A program made the position numbers and the translations under genes. 64,000 nucleotides of DNA from Candidatus Omnitrophota bacterium (GTDB taxonomy: Bacteria > Ratteibacteria > UBA8468 > B48-G9 > DTJG01): the NCBI GenBank assembly GCA_023818965.1, contig JAMWCD010000005.1:1-64000 (forward strand), given 5' to 3'. The stretch's first letter is position 1; every line of letters starts with the position of its first letter. This document shows, one piece after another, positions 37,836-46,740 of this stretch. A model generated the notes under the pieces. That model had not been told where the DNA came from. It saw nothing but the letters and a program-made list of their open reading frames with translations, and searched no databases.

Positions 37836-38216
37836 ATGGAAAGATCTGGTATTTTATTATCGGTTCCAGTCGCATTTGTCATTTTTGTGATACTGCTGGC
37901 ATGTTTTTATATTTTTGCAGGAAGGTTTTCATCGCATTTTAAGAAAAGCAAAGAAAAAGTTTCAACATATGCCTGTGGTGAGGATATTCCTGGAATTAAA
38001 TTTCAATTTGGATACCAACTATTTTTTGTGTTTGCCTTATTTTTTACAATCATGCATGTTACAGCACTTGTTATTGCCACACTTCCATCAATTTCGCCTG
38101 TTGTTTATTTTGGGATTTTTTATCTTGCAGCAATATTTCTTAGTGTATTAAGCATGGTTGTTTACAGGGATAATGATACAGGTGACAATACAACTGGAGA
38201 AGCAAATAATGATTGA
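37836..38216 (+). CDS. NuoA-like membrane subunit of the hydrogenase complex
   Basis: A 126-residue protein with three predicted membrane helices. The cytoplasmic loop motif STYACGED plus GIKFQFGYQLFFVFALFF is homologous to YxCG...RF.VxFY of NuoA/ND3. The acidic residues that follow in complex I (Asp79 and Glu81 in FDVE) are replaced by a stretch reading FTIMHVTALVIATL. A NuoA homologue in an operon with a genuine NiFe catalytic subunit is unusual, since Ech, Mbh and Hyf systems lack one. It lies four bases after the NuoK gene. Confidence 0.75.
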   Translation: MERSGILLSVPVAFVIFVILLACFYIFAGRFSSHFKKSKEKVSTYACGEDIPGIKFQFGYQLFFVFALFFTIMHVTALVIATLPSISPVVYFGIFYLAAIFLSVLSMVVYRDNDTGDNTTGEANND

Positions 38217-38640
38217 GAAACTGACAAAATGGGCAAGATTAAAATCTCCATGGATTCTTCATCTCAATACAGGGGCGTGCAATGCCTGCGATATTGAGAT
38301 TGTTGATGCACTAACACCTCGTTTTGATGTTGAAAGGTTCGGGATATTGCTGAAGGCAACTCCAAGGCATGCTGATGTTATTGTTTGTACTGGTCCTGTA
38401 ACAAGACAGACAAAAGATAGGATTATAAGAATATACGAGCAGACACCTGACCCAAAATTTGTTGTTGCTGTTGGCGCATGTGCAATGTCAGGTTGTGTGT
38501 ACAGGGGTGCTTACAATATCATTGGGGGGATCGACCAGGTGATTCCCGTGGATATTTATGTTCCAGGATGCCCTCCAAGACCAGATGCAATTATTGATGG
38601 CATAGTGAAATTATTAAAGAAACTGGAGCAGGCAAAATGA
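38209..38640 (+). CDS. NuoB-like [NiFe]-hydrogenase small subunit
   Basis: About 143 residues that hold the proximal [4Fe-4S] cluster. The ligands are visible as GACNACDIEI (CxxC, hydrogenase type; complex I has adjacent CC), GACAMSGC and PGCPPRPDAI. This is the electron relay to the NiFe site in the NuoD-like subunit. ATG 38209, with GGAGAAG upstream, overlaps the NuoA stop by eight bases; a longer frame from 38158 is not homologous. Cytoplasmic side of the membrane. Confidence 0.92.
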   Translation: MIEKLTKWARLKSPWILHLNTGACNACDIEIVDALTPRFDVERFGILLKATPRHADVIVCTGPVTRQTKDRIIRIYEQTPDPKFVVAVGACAMSGCVYRGAYNIIGGIDQVIPVDIYVPGCPPRPDAIIDGIVKLLKKLEQAK

Positions 38641-39110
38641 ACCAGCAGGAATTGATTGAAAAAATTAAGAATGAACTCGGTGATAAAATTCTTGAAATAA
38701 AAAGTCCATCAGCAAGAAGAATTTTTTTAACGACATCTACTGAAAATCTTGTTGATGTTATAAAAAAACTAAAGGATTGTTTCTCTTTTCATCATCTTTC
38801 CACAATTTCTGGAGTTGATAATTTAAAGGAATTTGAAATTCTCTATCATCTGGCAAATAACATTGCATCCCTGACAGTCAGAGTTTCTATCAGCAGGGAA
38901 AATCCTGTTGTTCCAACAATATGCAGTGTAATACCTGGTGCAATTTTGTATGAAAGAGAAATTCAGGATTTGCTCGGAATAAAGGTTGATGGTATTCCTG
39001 ACCCAAGGCGGCTGGTGCTTCCTGATGACTGGCCTGAAGGAAATTATCCATTGAGAAAGGACTGGAAATACCAACCACCTGAAGAAAAAATTCCAGGAGA
39101 GAAAAAATGA
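38637..39110 (+). CDS. NuoC-like hydrogenase subunit
   Basis: A 157-residue protein like EchD/NuoC. It carries the conserved segment ILYEREIQDLLGIKVDGIPDPRRLVLPDDWPEGNYPLRKDW, which contacts NuoD. It has no cofactor and scaffolds the catalytic subunit. It overlaps both neighbours by four bases (ATGA), a sign of translational coupling and equal stoichiometry. Confidence 0.92.
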   Translation: MNQQELIEKIKNELGDKILEIKSPSARRIFLTTSTENLVDVIKKLKDCFSFHHLSTISGVDNLKEFEILYHLANNIASLTVRVSISRENPVVPTICSVIPGAILYEREIQDLLGIKVDGIPDPRRLVLPDDWPEGNYPLRKDWKYQPPEEKIPGEKK

Positions 39111-40288
39111 AAAAAATTACAATACCCATTGGTCCCCAGCATCCTGCTTTAAAAGAGCCGATAAGTTTAAGAATGACGATTGAAGGTGAAGTTATTAAAG
39201 ATGCTGACATACGACTTGGATATAACCATCGGGGTATAGAGAAACTGGCTGAAAGTAAAACATATATTCAGAATATCTATCTGATGGAAAGAATCTGTGG
39301 TATTTGTTCCCATTCCCACACAACCTGTTACGTTCAGGCAGTTGAGGCACTGTGTGGACTTGAAGTCCCAAAAAGGGGTTTGTACATTAGGACCCTTGTA
39401 TCTGAACTTGAAAGGATTCACAGCCATTTGTTATGGTTAGGAGTTGCAGCGCATGAGGCAGGATTTGATTCATTGTTTATGTATACGTGGAGGGATAGAG
39501 AAGTTGTAATGGATTTACTGGAAATTATTTCTGGTAACAGGGTTCATTATGCAATCAATACAATTGGTGGCGTCAGAAGAGATATTAGTGAGCAACAGAA
39601 AGAAAAAATTCTTGAAGGAATTGAATTTTTGAGAAAAAGAACAGAATATTACACAAATCTCGGAACAACAGAACCAACCTTTGTCGCAAGAATTTCTGGT
39701 GTTGGAAAACTACCAAAGGAAAAGGCAATTGAATTGTGTGCTGTTGGACCAACATTACGAGCATCTGATGTTGCATCAGATATAAGGAAGGATGACCCAT
39801 ATGCTGTTTATGATGAAATACCGTTTGATGTGTGTACTGCTGATACATGTGATGTCCTTGGTAGGGTTGTTGTGAGAGTAAAGGAACTTATAGAGTCATA
39901 TAAAATTGTGGAATTTGTTATAAAAAATCTTCCAGCAGGTGAGATTAAAATTAAAGCACCGAGAAAGGTTCCAGAAGGAGAAACAGTAAGCAGATATGAA
40001 GCACCAAGGGGTGAAAATATTCATTATGTGAAAAGTAATGGAACAGACAAGCCAGAAAGATTGAAGGTTAGGGCACCCACCCTTGCAAATTATCCTGCAA
40101 CAATAGAAATGCTAAAAAATGGGTTTGTTGCTGATATTCCATTGATTTTTGCTGCGATTGATCCGTGTATATGCTGTGCTGAAAGGGTTGTTGAACTGAT
40201 TGATGTAAAAAGTGGCAGGTCTGATATTATGACATTTTCTGAGATAAAAAGAAAATATTTTTGCGAGAAAAAAAGGGAAACATTATGA
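39107..40288 (+). CDS. NuoD-like [NiFe]-hydrogenase large (catalytic) subunit
   Basis: A 393-residue protein. Both pairs of NiFe-binding cysteines are intact: RICGICSHSH (Cys64, Cys67) and DPCICCAER (Cys354, Cys357). This separates it from the Cys-less complex I NuoD and from cysteine-poor Ehr proteins. After Arg360 there is a 33-residue tail that the adjacent protease may remove after nickel insertion. It reversibly reduces protons to H2, most likely with ferredoxin electrons delivered by the NuoI-like subunit. I place it in the group 4 hydrogenases; the subgroup needs a tree. Confidence 0.93.
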   Translation: MKKITIPIGPQHPALKEPISLRMTIEGEVIKDADIRLGYNHRGIEKLAESKTYIQNIYLMERICGICSHSHTTCYVQAVEALCGLEVPKRGLYIRTLVSELERIHSHLLWLGVAAHEAGFDSLFMYTWRDREVVMDLLEIISGNRVHYAINTIGGVRRDISEQQKEKILEGIEFLRKRTEYYTNLGTTEPTFVARISGVGKLPKEKAIELCAVGPTLRASDVASDIRKDDPYAVYDEIPFDVCTADTCDVLGRVVVRVKELIESYKIVEFVIKNLPAGEIKIKAPRKVPEGETVSRYEAPRGENIHYVKSNGTDKPERLKVRAPTLANYPATIEMLKNGFVADIPLIFAAIDPCICCAERVVELIDVKSGRSDIMTFSEIKRKYFCEKKRETL

Positions 40289-41268
40289 GTATTTTGAAAT
40301 CATTGATTTATCTCTTGATATATCCAGGGCTTTTATTTCTTTTTGTGTATTCAACGTTTTGCGAATGGTTTGACAGGAAACTTTATGCTCGATTACAGAA
40401 TAGAGTTGGTCCTGCCTATACAGGTCGTGCTGGAATACTTCAACCTGTCGCTGATTTTTTCAAATTACTATTTAAGGAAGATATTATTCCAGAAAGAGCA
40501 GACAGGGTGATTTTTTCTTCGCTTCCTGTTGTCGGGCTTGCCATTGTGTTGACAGCAGGATTGTATCTACCATTGTGGAACATTGATGTTTCCATTCCTT
40601 CATATAATTCATTTCAGGGAGACATCATTGTTGTTCTTTATCTTTTGAGTTTACCAACACTGATATTTTTCCTTGCAGGATGGCATTCAACGAACTTTTT
40701 TTCAACACTTGGTGGAGTCAGGGTATTAACAATGTTATTCGGTTATGAAGTACCTTTGTTTCTTGCAATACTGAGCCCTGCAATTGTTGCTGATTCATGG
40801 CGACTTGCTGAAATTGCGGATTTTTATCAAAAATGTCCATTTCTTCTTCTGTTTCAGTTAACTGGCTTTTTTGTCGCTGTAATTGCACTTCAGGCAAAAC
40901 TTGAGCGAACACCATTTGATATACCGCATGCTGAAACTGAAATTGTTGGAGGTACATTTACTGAATATTCTGGGAAAAAACTGGCATTTTTCAGGTTAAT
41001 GACAGATATTGAGATGGTTGTTGGAAGTGGATTGATTGCTACTGTTTTCATGGCAGGTTTTCCAGGTAATGCTTTTGTATCTTTTGTGAATTTTATAATA
41101 AAAACTCTCATTGTAATTTCAATACTTTCACTTATCAGGGCTGCATGTTCAAGAATCAGAATTGATCAGATGGTGAATTTTTCGTGGAAATGGTTAACAC
41201 CACTTGCTGTTATGCAACTTTTCATAAGCATTCTTGTAAAAGGAGTATTCTGGAGGATATTGCAATGA
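40285..41268 (+). CDS. NuoH/EchB-like membrane subunit
   Basis: About 327 residues with eight or more membrane helices. ERTPFDIPHAETEIVGGTFTEYSGKK is the conserved acidic loop and YSG segment that contacts the quinone/hydrogenase cavity and links the peripheral arm to ion channels. The opening LYARLQNRVGP matches the N-terminal NuoH motif. ATG 40285 overlaps the preceding stop (ATGA); the longer frame from 40261 is less likely. Confidence 0.92.
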   Translation: MSILKSLIYLLIYPGLLFLFVYSTFCEWFDRKLYARLQNRVGPAYTGRAGILQPVADFFKLLFKEDIIPERADRVIFSSLPVVGLAIVLTAGLYLPLWNIDVSIPSYNSFQGDIIVVLYLLSLPTLIFFLAGWHSTNFFSTLGGVRVLTMLFGYEVPLFLAILSPAIVADSWRLAEIADFYQKCPFLLLFQLTGFFVAVIALQAKLERTPFDIPHAETEIVGGTFTEYSGKKLAFFRLMTDIEMVVGSGLIATVFMAGFPGNAFVSFVNFIIKTLIVISILSLIRAACSRIRIDQMVNFSWKWLTPLAVMQLFISILVKGVFWRILQ

Positions 41269-41666
41269 AACTGAAACCTGCTGCTTTCATACCAGAATTG
41301 TTGAGACATATTTTCAAAAAACCTGCAACAGTCAGATATCCTTTTGAAAAACTTAAAGTTCCAGATGATTTCAGGGGTACACCTGTGTTGAAACCTGAAC
41401 TCTGCATTGTATGCAGGTCATGTGTAAGGGATTGTCCTGCATTTGCCATTGAAATCACGACATTATCGGAAGAAGAAAAAAAATATAAAATGACAATTCA
41501 CAATGATAGATGTATTCACTGCGCTCAATGTGTTGAGTCATGTCCGACAAAAGCACTTTTTATGGACACAGAATTTGAAATTGCCACTGATAGTAGATTG
41601 AAACTTAAGGCAGAATACATATATTCAAGGCAGAAAAAAACCGACCAGAAGTCCCAGCAAACATAA
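41265..41666 (+). CDS. NuoI-like 2x[4Fe-4S] ferredoxin subunit
   Basis: About 133 residues with two CxxCxxCxxxCP motifs (CIVCRSCVRDCP and CIHCAQCVESCP), each binding a [4Fe-4S] cluster. It passes electrons from the donor, probably reduced ferredoxin because no NADH module is present, to the NuoB-like subunit. ATG 41265 overlaps the NuoH stop by four bases; the longer frame from 41184 lies in the NuoH gene. Confidence 0.92.
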   Translation: MKLKPAAFIPELLRHIFKKPATVRYPFEKLKVPDDFRGTPVLKPELCIVCRSCVRDCPAFAIEITTLSEEEKKYKMTIHNDRCIHCAQCVESCPTKALFMDTEFEIATDSRLKLKAEYIYSRQKKTDQKSQQT

Positions 41667-42173
41667 ATGCGTTCCTGGAAAAAAGACCTGGCTGAGAAAT
41701 TGAAAAATGCCAGGAAAATTGCAATTTTGGGCATAGGTAATCTTGATTTATGCGATGATGCAGCAGGTGCAATTGTCGCTGAAAGAATCCAGAAAATTAT
41801 TGGTGGAAAAAATAATGCTTATATTGCGGTGTTTCCCTGCTATGAGGCACCTGAAAATTTTACATCTCCTGTAAAAAAAGAAAAACCAACTCATATTGTG
41901 ATGGTAGATTCCTGTTTATCAGGAAGGAAACCTGGTTCAATTTTTTTACTAATGCCTGATGAAATAAAAAATGTGGATGTTTCTTCTCATAAATTGCCTC
42001 TATATTTGCTATCTGATTATCTAAAAAATGAGACAGGTGCTGAAATTATTATCATTGGCATTGAACCAGAATTACTATGCAAGGGAAACTTTTTAAGTAA
42101 GCCAGTTGAAAGTGCAGTGAATGAAATTTCTGATTGGTTTTCAGAATTTTTTAAAAAATCCTTTCAAGTGTAA
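41667..42173 (+). CDS. Hydrogenase maturation protease (HycI/HyaD family)
   Basis: A 168-residue M52-type endopeptidase. It has the GIGNLDLCDDAAG nickel-sensing motif, the VDSC aspartate and the SSHKLP histidine that together probe nickel in the precursor. It cleaves the C-terminal tail of the large subunit (33 residues after Arg360 of the gene product at 39107). The start abuts the NuoI stop. Unlike E. coli it is encoded directly beside the structural genes. Confidence 0.85.
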   Translation: MRSWKKDLAEKLKNARKIAILGIGNLDLCDDAAGAIVAERIQKIIGGKNNAYIAVFPCYEAPENFTSPVKKEKPTHIVMVDSCLSGRKPGSIFLLMPDEIKNVDVSSHKLPLYLLSDYLKNETGAEIIIIGIEPELLCKGNFLSKPVESAVNEISDWFSEFFKKSFQV

Positions 42174-42201
42174 AATAATACCATCCCATCAAGGAATCAC
42201 A

Positions 42202-42462
42202 ATGCATGAAATGAGTGTGATTGAAAACCTTATTCCTTTATTAAAAAGGATTTGTGAAGAACAAAAGGCATACAGGGTGGTTTCAGTTCAACTCAGGATC
42301 CATCCCTATAGCTGTCTTGACCAGGAGAATTTGAATTTTATGTTTTCCTGCATTGCTGAAAATGAACCACGGTTGAAAGATACAAAAATCAAAGTGGTAA
42401 GAAGCAGCGAAAATCAGGAAAGAGAATATATTGTGGATAATGTTGAACTCGAAATTGAGTAA
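42202..42462 (+). CDS. hypA: HypA-like nickel insertion protein lacking the zinc ribbon
   Basis: Only 86 residues, compared with about 113 in typical HypA. It starts MHEMS, keeping the nickel ligands His2 and Glu3. The normal zinc-binding block (two CxxC pairs in the middle) is absent: the sequence goes from KIKVVR through SSENQE to VELEIE, exactly where the ribbon should be. The start at 42202 is supported by the MHE motif; a longer frame from 42121 adds 27 non-homologous residues and overlaps the protease gene. Together with HypB it delivers nickel. It lies 28 bases after the protease gene. Confidence 0.75.
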   Translation: MHEMSVIENLIPLLKRICEEQKAYRVVSVQLRIHPYSCLDQENLNFMFSCIAENEPRLKDTKIKVVRSSENQEREYIVDNVELEIE

Positions 42463-42474
42463 AGGAGACCAATT

Positions 42475-43137
42475 ATGAAGATAAAAAAAATCGAAATTGG
42501 AGAAAATCTTTTTGGAAAAAATGATGAGATAGCAAGAGAAAATAGTGAATTACTGCAAAAATACAATATTCTCTCGTTGAATCTTATGGGTAGCCCTGGT
42601 TCAGGAAAGACATCAATTCTTGAATTAACAATAAGAAAACTAAAGGAAAAAAATATTACCTGTGGTGTTATTGAAGGAGATATTGCAGGAACATTTGATA
42701 GTGAAAGAATTTCTCTCCTTGAAGTCCCTGTGGTTCAAATAAATACAGGTGGAGCATGCCATCTTGAGGCAATGATGATAAAAAAGGGGATGGAACAATT
42801 GACATTGAACGAAATCAAAGTACTTTTTGTTGAAAATGTTGGGAATCTCGTTTGCCCTGCTGAATTCAAACTCGGGATTAAATATAATGTCACTGTTGCA
42901 AGTATCACAGAAGGAGAAGAAAAACCATTGAAATATCCATTGATGTATTCAGTATCACAACTGGTATTACTGAACAAGATTGATTTATTAAAGGCGATTG
43001 ATTTTGATACTGAAAAATTTTATCAGTATGCAAGGAAAACAAATCCTGATATCAAAATTATTCCTGTTTCTGGTAAAACAGGCGACAGCATAAATCAGTT
43101 TGTTGATTTTATTGAAGAGCAACTTTTAATACAATGA
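42475..43137 (+). CDS. hypB: HypB nickel-chaperone GTPase
   Basis: A 220-residue SIMIBI GTPase. It has the P-loop GSPGSGKTS near residue 40, the GGACHLEAMM nickel/zinc-site motif, the ENVGNLVCPAEF switch and LNKIDLL for guanine. It lacks the His-rich N-terminal nickel-storage region. Ribosome-binding site AAAGGAG. It overlaps the next gene by four bases. Confidence 0.95.
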   Translation: MKIKKIEIGENLFGKNDEIARENSELLQKYNILSLNLMGSPGSGKTSILELTIRKLKEKNITCGVIEGDIAGTFDSERISLLEVPVVQINTGGACHLEAMMIKKGMEQLTLNEIKVLFVENVGNLVCPAEFKLGIKYNVTVASITEGEEKPLKYPLMYSVSQLVLLNKIDLLKAIDFDTEKFYQYARKTNPDIKIIPVSGKTGDSINQFVDFIEEQLLIQ

Positions 43138-45425
43138 AAAGGGTAAAAATTTTTGTTTCAGGAATTGTACAGGGTGTTGGCTTCAGACCATATGTTTATC
43201 GACTGGCAAAAAAATACAATATTTGTGGTTTTGTAAAAAACACCATTGATGGAGTTATTATTGAAGCACAGGGACATGATACCAGTATTGAAGCATTTTC
43301 ATCATTGATTAAGGAAAAACCTCCAGCACTTGCAAAGATAAAGTTGTTTACTGTACAACCTGTTTCATTAAAAGATGAAAAGGTCTTCAGGATTGAAAAA
43401 AGTAATGGTTCAAAACAATATATGATTGAAATCCCCCCTGATTTTGCCATTTGTCCTGAATGCAGAAAGGAAATCCTTGATGAAAAAGACAGAAGATACC
43501 ACTATCCATTTACAAATTGTGTGAATTGTGGACCACGATTCACTGTGATAAAAAGATTGCCCTATGATAGAAAAAATACAACAATGAATGAGTTCAAAAT
43601 GTGTCCTGAATGCAAAGAAGAATATTTTGACCCTGAAAGTAGAAGATTTCATGCCCAGACAAATTGTTGCGAAAAATGTGGCCCGCAAATGTTTCTTGTG
43701 AATGGGGCAGGCAAAGTCATTGCTGAAAAATATTCAGCAATTGAATATGCAGGGAAATTGCTTCAGCAGGGTAGCATTGTTGCTGTTAAGGGTATTGGCG
43801 GATTTCATCTCGCCTGCAATGCATTTTCTTTACATTCTGTAAGAAAACTCCGTGAAAGGAAAAACAGGGAAGAGAAACCATTTGCTCTTATGGTCAGGAG
43901 CATTGAAACTGCAAAAAAATACTGTAAAGTCACACAGGAAGAAGAAAAATATCTTACTTCTTCATCGGCTCCAATTGTTCTTGTTGAAAAAATTGTGAAT
44001 ATTGATGCTTTTGATGTCATTGCACCAGATAACAAATACCTTGGGATTATGCTTCCTTATTCAGGAATACATGTATTGCTTTTTGAAGCAGGTTTACTTG
44101 AAATGCTTGTGATGACCAGTGGAAATATTTCAGACCAGCCAATATGTTTTGATAATGAAAGTGCATTCAGAAAACTTAATAACATTGCGGATTTCTTTTT
44201 GATGCATGATAGAGAAATTTTTTCAGGATGTGATGATTCAGTGATGAGGGTCTTGCCAGATAAAAGCCCACTGATTATAAGAAGGTCAAGAGGTTTTTCT
44301 CCAGAATCAATGAAAATTCCTTTTTTCGCAAAAAAAACAATTTTTGCCTGTGGTGGTGATATGAAAAACACATTCAGTTTTATGAAAGAACACCTGCTTT
44401 ATACAGGTCATCATATGGGGGACCTTGATGAGCCGTCAACAATAGATGCATATGTCAGGTCAGTAAAAAAATATGCAAACATTTTGAAACTTGAACCAGA
44501 AATTGTTGCTTATGACGCGCATCCTGATTATTTATCAAGCGGTCTTGCTACTTCAGACGAATTTTTTAAAAATGCAGTCAGAATACCTGTGTTTCATCAT
44601 CATGCTCACATTTGTTCCTGTATGGTTGAAAATGGCATTGTGGATGAAAAAGTCATCGGTCTTGCTTTTGACGGAACTGGATATGGTCAGGATGGTTCAT
44701 TATGGGGTAGTGAATTTTTATTGTGCGATTACAGAACATTTCAACGGCTTGCTCACTTAAGATATGTAAAACTACCAGGCGGAGAAAAAGCAATAAAAGA
44801 AATATGGAGAATTGCTTTTTCATATCTTTTTGACGCATTTGAAAATGACGCCTTCAGTATTTCAAAAAAGATACTAAAAAAAATAGACGATGGTAAAATC
44901 GAAATTTTGAAAACAATGATAGAAAAGAACCTTAACAGTCCATATTCCTGTGGGCTTGGAAGATTTTTTGATGCAGTAAGTTGCCTGTGCGGGTTGAAAA
45001 TGAACGTAAATTACGAAGGTCAAGCAGCAATTCAACTTGAATCAGCAATGAAACAAAATGCAAGTTCCAGTGGTTATGATTATGAAATTAAAAATGAGGC
45101 AGGCATTCTCATTATTGACCACAGGGAGATTATTAGTTCCATAGTAAATGATATTATCAATGGGACTGAGACAGGAGAGATTTCTTTTAAATTTCATCGA
45201 ACTGTGGTAAACTTTGTCATTCAGGTATGCAAAATTCTTAGAGAGAAAACAGGTGTTTCAAAGGTTGTTCTCTCAGGAGGTTGTTTTCAGAATATTTTCC
45301 TTTCATTACACATTAAAAATGAACTTGAAAAAAATGGGTTTGTTGTTTATGCTCATAAAACACTGCCTCCAAACGACGCCTGTATTTCGGCAGGTCAGTG
45401 TGCGGTTGCAAATTTTTTAATTTAA
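43134..45425 (+). CDS. hypF: HypF carbamoyltransferase
   Basis: A 763-residue protein. An N-terminal acylphosphatase domain (GIVQGVGFRPYVYRL) is followed by two zinc-finger blocks (CPECRKEI, NCVNCGPRF and CPECKEEY, CEKCGPQM), a YrdC-like domain and a C-terminal kinase-like carbamoyltransferase. It makes the thiocarbamate precursor of the Fe-bound CN ligands with HypE. Coupled to hypB by ATGA. Confidence 0.95.
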   Translation: MKRVKIFVSGIVQGVGFRPYVYRLAKKYNICGFVKNTIDGVIIEAQGHDTSIEAFSSLIKEKPPALAKIKLFTVQPVSLKDEKVFRIEKSNGSKQYMIEIPPDFAICPECRKEILDEKDRRYHYPFTNCVNCGPRFTVIKRLPYDRKNTTMNEFKMCPECKEEYFDPESRRFHAQTNCCEKCGPQMFLVNGAGKVIAEKYSAIEYAGKLLQQGSIVAVKGIGGFHLACNAFSLHSVRKLRERKNREEKPFALMVRSIETAKKYCKVTQEEEKYLTSSSAPIVLVEKIVNIDAFDVIAPDNKYLGIMLPYSGIHVLLFEAGLLEMLVMTSGNISDQPICFDNESAFRKLNNIADFFLMHDREIFSGCDDSVMRVLPDKSPLIIRRSRGFSPESMKIPFFAKKTIFACGGDMKNTFSFMKEHLLYTGHHMGDLDEPSTIDAYVRSVKKYANILKLEPEIVAYDAHPDYLSSGLATSDEFFKNAVRIPVFHHHAHICSCMVENGIVDEKVIGLAFDGTGYGQDGSLWGSEFLLCDYRTFQRLAHLRYVKLPGGEKAIKEIWRIAFSYLFDAFENDAFSISKKILKKIDDGKIEILKTMIEKNLNSPYSCGLGRFFDAVSCLCGLKMNVNYEGQAAIQLESAMKQNASSSGYDYEIKNEAGILIIDHREIISSIVNDIINGTETGEISFKFHRTVVNFVIQVCKILREKTGVSKVVLSGGCFQNIFLSLHIKNELEKNGFVVYAHKTLPPNDACISAGQCAVANFLI

Positions 45426-45437
45426 AACGGAGATTTT

Positions 45438-45662
45438 ATGTGTCTTGCAATACCAATGAAGGTAATAAGTAAAAAAGGAAATACTGCAATTGTTGACCTT
45501 GACGGCGTAAGAAGACAGATTGATATTTCTCTTGTCAGTAGAGTGAAAATTGGTGATTATGTTATTGTTCATGCTGGCTTTGCGATACAGAAATTGAAAA
45601 AGAAAGATGCAGAAGAAACTATTGCCTTACTCAAAGAGGTGAATAGTGAAATACATCGATAG
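45438..45662 (+). CDS. hypC: HypC chaperone
   Basis: A 74-residue HypC/HupF family protein with the invariant start MCLAIPMKV, whose Cys2 holds the Fe(CN)2CO unit. It transfers the iron group from HypD to the large-subunit precursor. Overlaps hypD by 17 bases. Confidence 0.95.
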   Translation: MCLAIPMKVISKKGNTAIVDLDGVRRQIDISLVSRVKIGDYVIVHAGFAIQKLKKKDAEETIALLKEVNSEIHR

Positions 45663-46740
45663 TTTCAGGGATACAAATGCCATCAGGGGACTTGTTTCAA
45701 AGATTCATTCGGTGGCAGGAAAAATAGGTAAAGAAATTGTTTTGATGGAGGTTTGCGGAACGCATACCATGGCTATAGCCAGGGCAGGTTTGAGACAACT
45801 ACTACCAGAAAATGTAAAGTTAATTTCTGGACCAGGATGTCCTGTGTGCGTATCACCAAACTCATTTATTGATAAAGCCATTGCAATCAGCGAATTGAAA
45901 AATACTATTGTGACCACCTTTGGAGATATGTACAGGGTACCATCAGGCAATGGTTCACTTGAGAAACAGCATAGCAGGGGAGCAAGGATTGAGATTGTTT
46001 ATTCACCTTTTGATGCCATAGAAATCGCAAGGAGAAAACCAGAAAATAATGTTGTTTTTATTGGTGTCGGCTTTGAGACAACTGCACCTGTTATTGCAAG
46101 TGTTATTAAATACGCAAAACAGGAGAAAATAAAAAATTTCCTGGTTCTTGCGGGAAATAAAATAATTCCACCAGCAATGGAAATTCTTGTCAGTGATGTA
46201 CACCATCATCTGGATGGATTTATATGTCCAGGGCATGTGAGTGTAATTATTGGTTCAAAACCATACGAGATTTTTCCTGAAAAATACAATATTCCTTGTG
46301 TAATTTCTGGTTTTGAAGCATGTGACATACTTCAATCAATTTTATATTTACTTGAAATGATCGCAGGTATGGAAAAAATATCAGTGAAAATTCAATATAC
46401 AAGATGTGTTGACCCGGAAGGAAATATCAAAGCAAAGAAAATAATGAATGAGGTTTTTTCTGTGTGTGATAGTGAATGGAGAGGAATTGGTTTAATTAAA
46501 TCAAGCGGGCTTGCCATCAAAGATGAATACAAACAATATGATGCAGAATATATGCTTGATGTTAGTGTAAATATCAGTCATGATAGGCATGGTTGCATTT
46601 GCGGGGATGTTTTAAAAGGAATAAAAAGACCTGTTGATTGTATTTTCTTTAAAAAAGTATGTACACCGGAAAATCCTGTTGGACCATGTATGGTCTCTTC
46701 AGAAGGAACTTGTGCTGCTTATTATGCCTATGAAAAATGA
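45646..46740 (+). CDS. hypD: HypD iron-cofactor assembly protein
   Basis: A 364-residue [4Fe-4S] protein. The conserved EVCGTHTMAIA (Cys37), SGPGCPVCVSP and GFETTAP motifs are present, as are the C-terminal cluster cysteines (CICGDVLKG). It forms the scaffold for Fe(CN)2CO with HypC. Confidence 0.95.
   Translation: MKYIDSFRDTNAIRGLVSKIHSVAGKIGKEIVLMEVCGTHTMAIARAGLRQLLPENVKLISGPGCPVCVSPNSFIDKAIAISELKNTIVTTFGDMYRVPSGNGSLEKQHSRGARIEIVYSPFDAIEIARRKPENNVVFIGVGFETTAPVIASVIKYAKQEKIKNFLVLAGNKIIPPAMEILVSDVHHHLDGFICPGHVSVIIGSKPYEIFPEKYNIPCVISGFEACDILQSILYLLEMIAGMEKISVKIQYTRCVDPEGNIKAKKIMNEVFSVCDSEWRGIGLIKSSGLAIKDEYKQYDAEYMLDVSVNISHDRHGCICGDVLKGIKRPVDCIFFKKVCTPENPVGPCMVSSEGTCAAYYAYEK

Noticed and set aside
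37836-41666. Ordinary NADH:quinone oxidoreductase (complex I)
   Set aside because: The D-subunit homologue has both NiFe cysteine pairs, the B subunit has CxxC, hyp genes follow and there is no NuoE, F or G.
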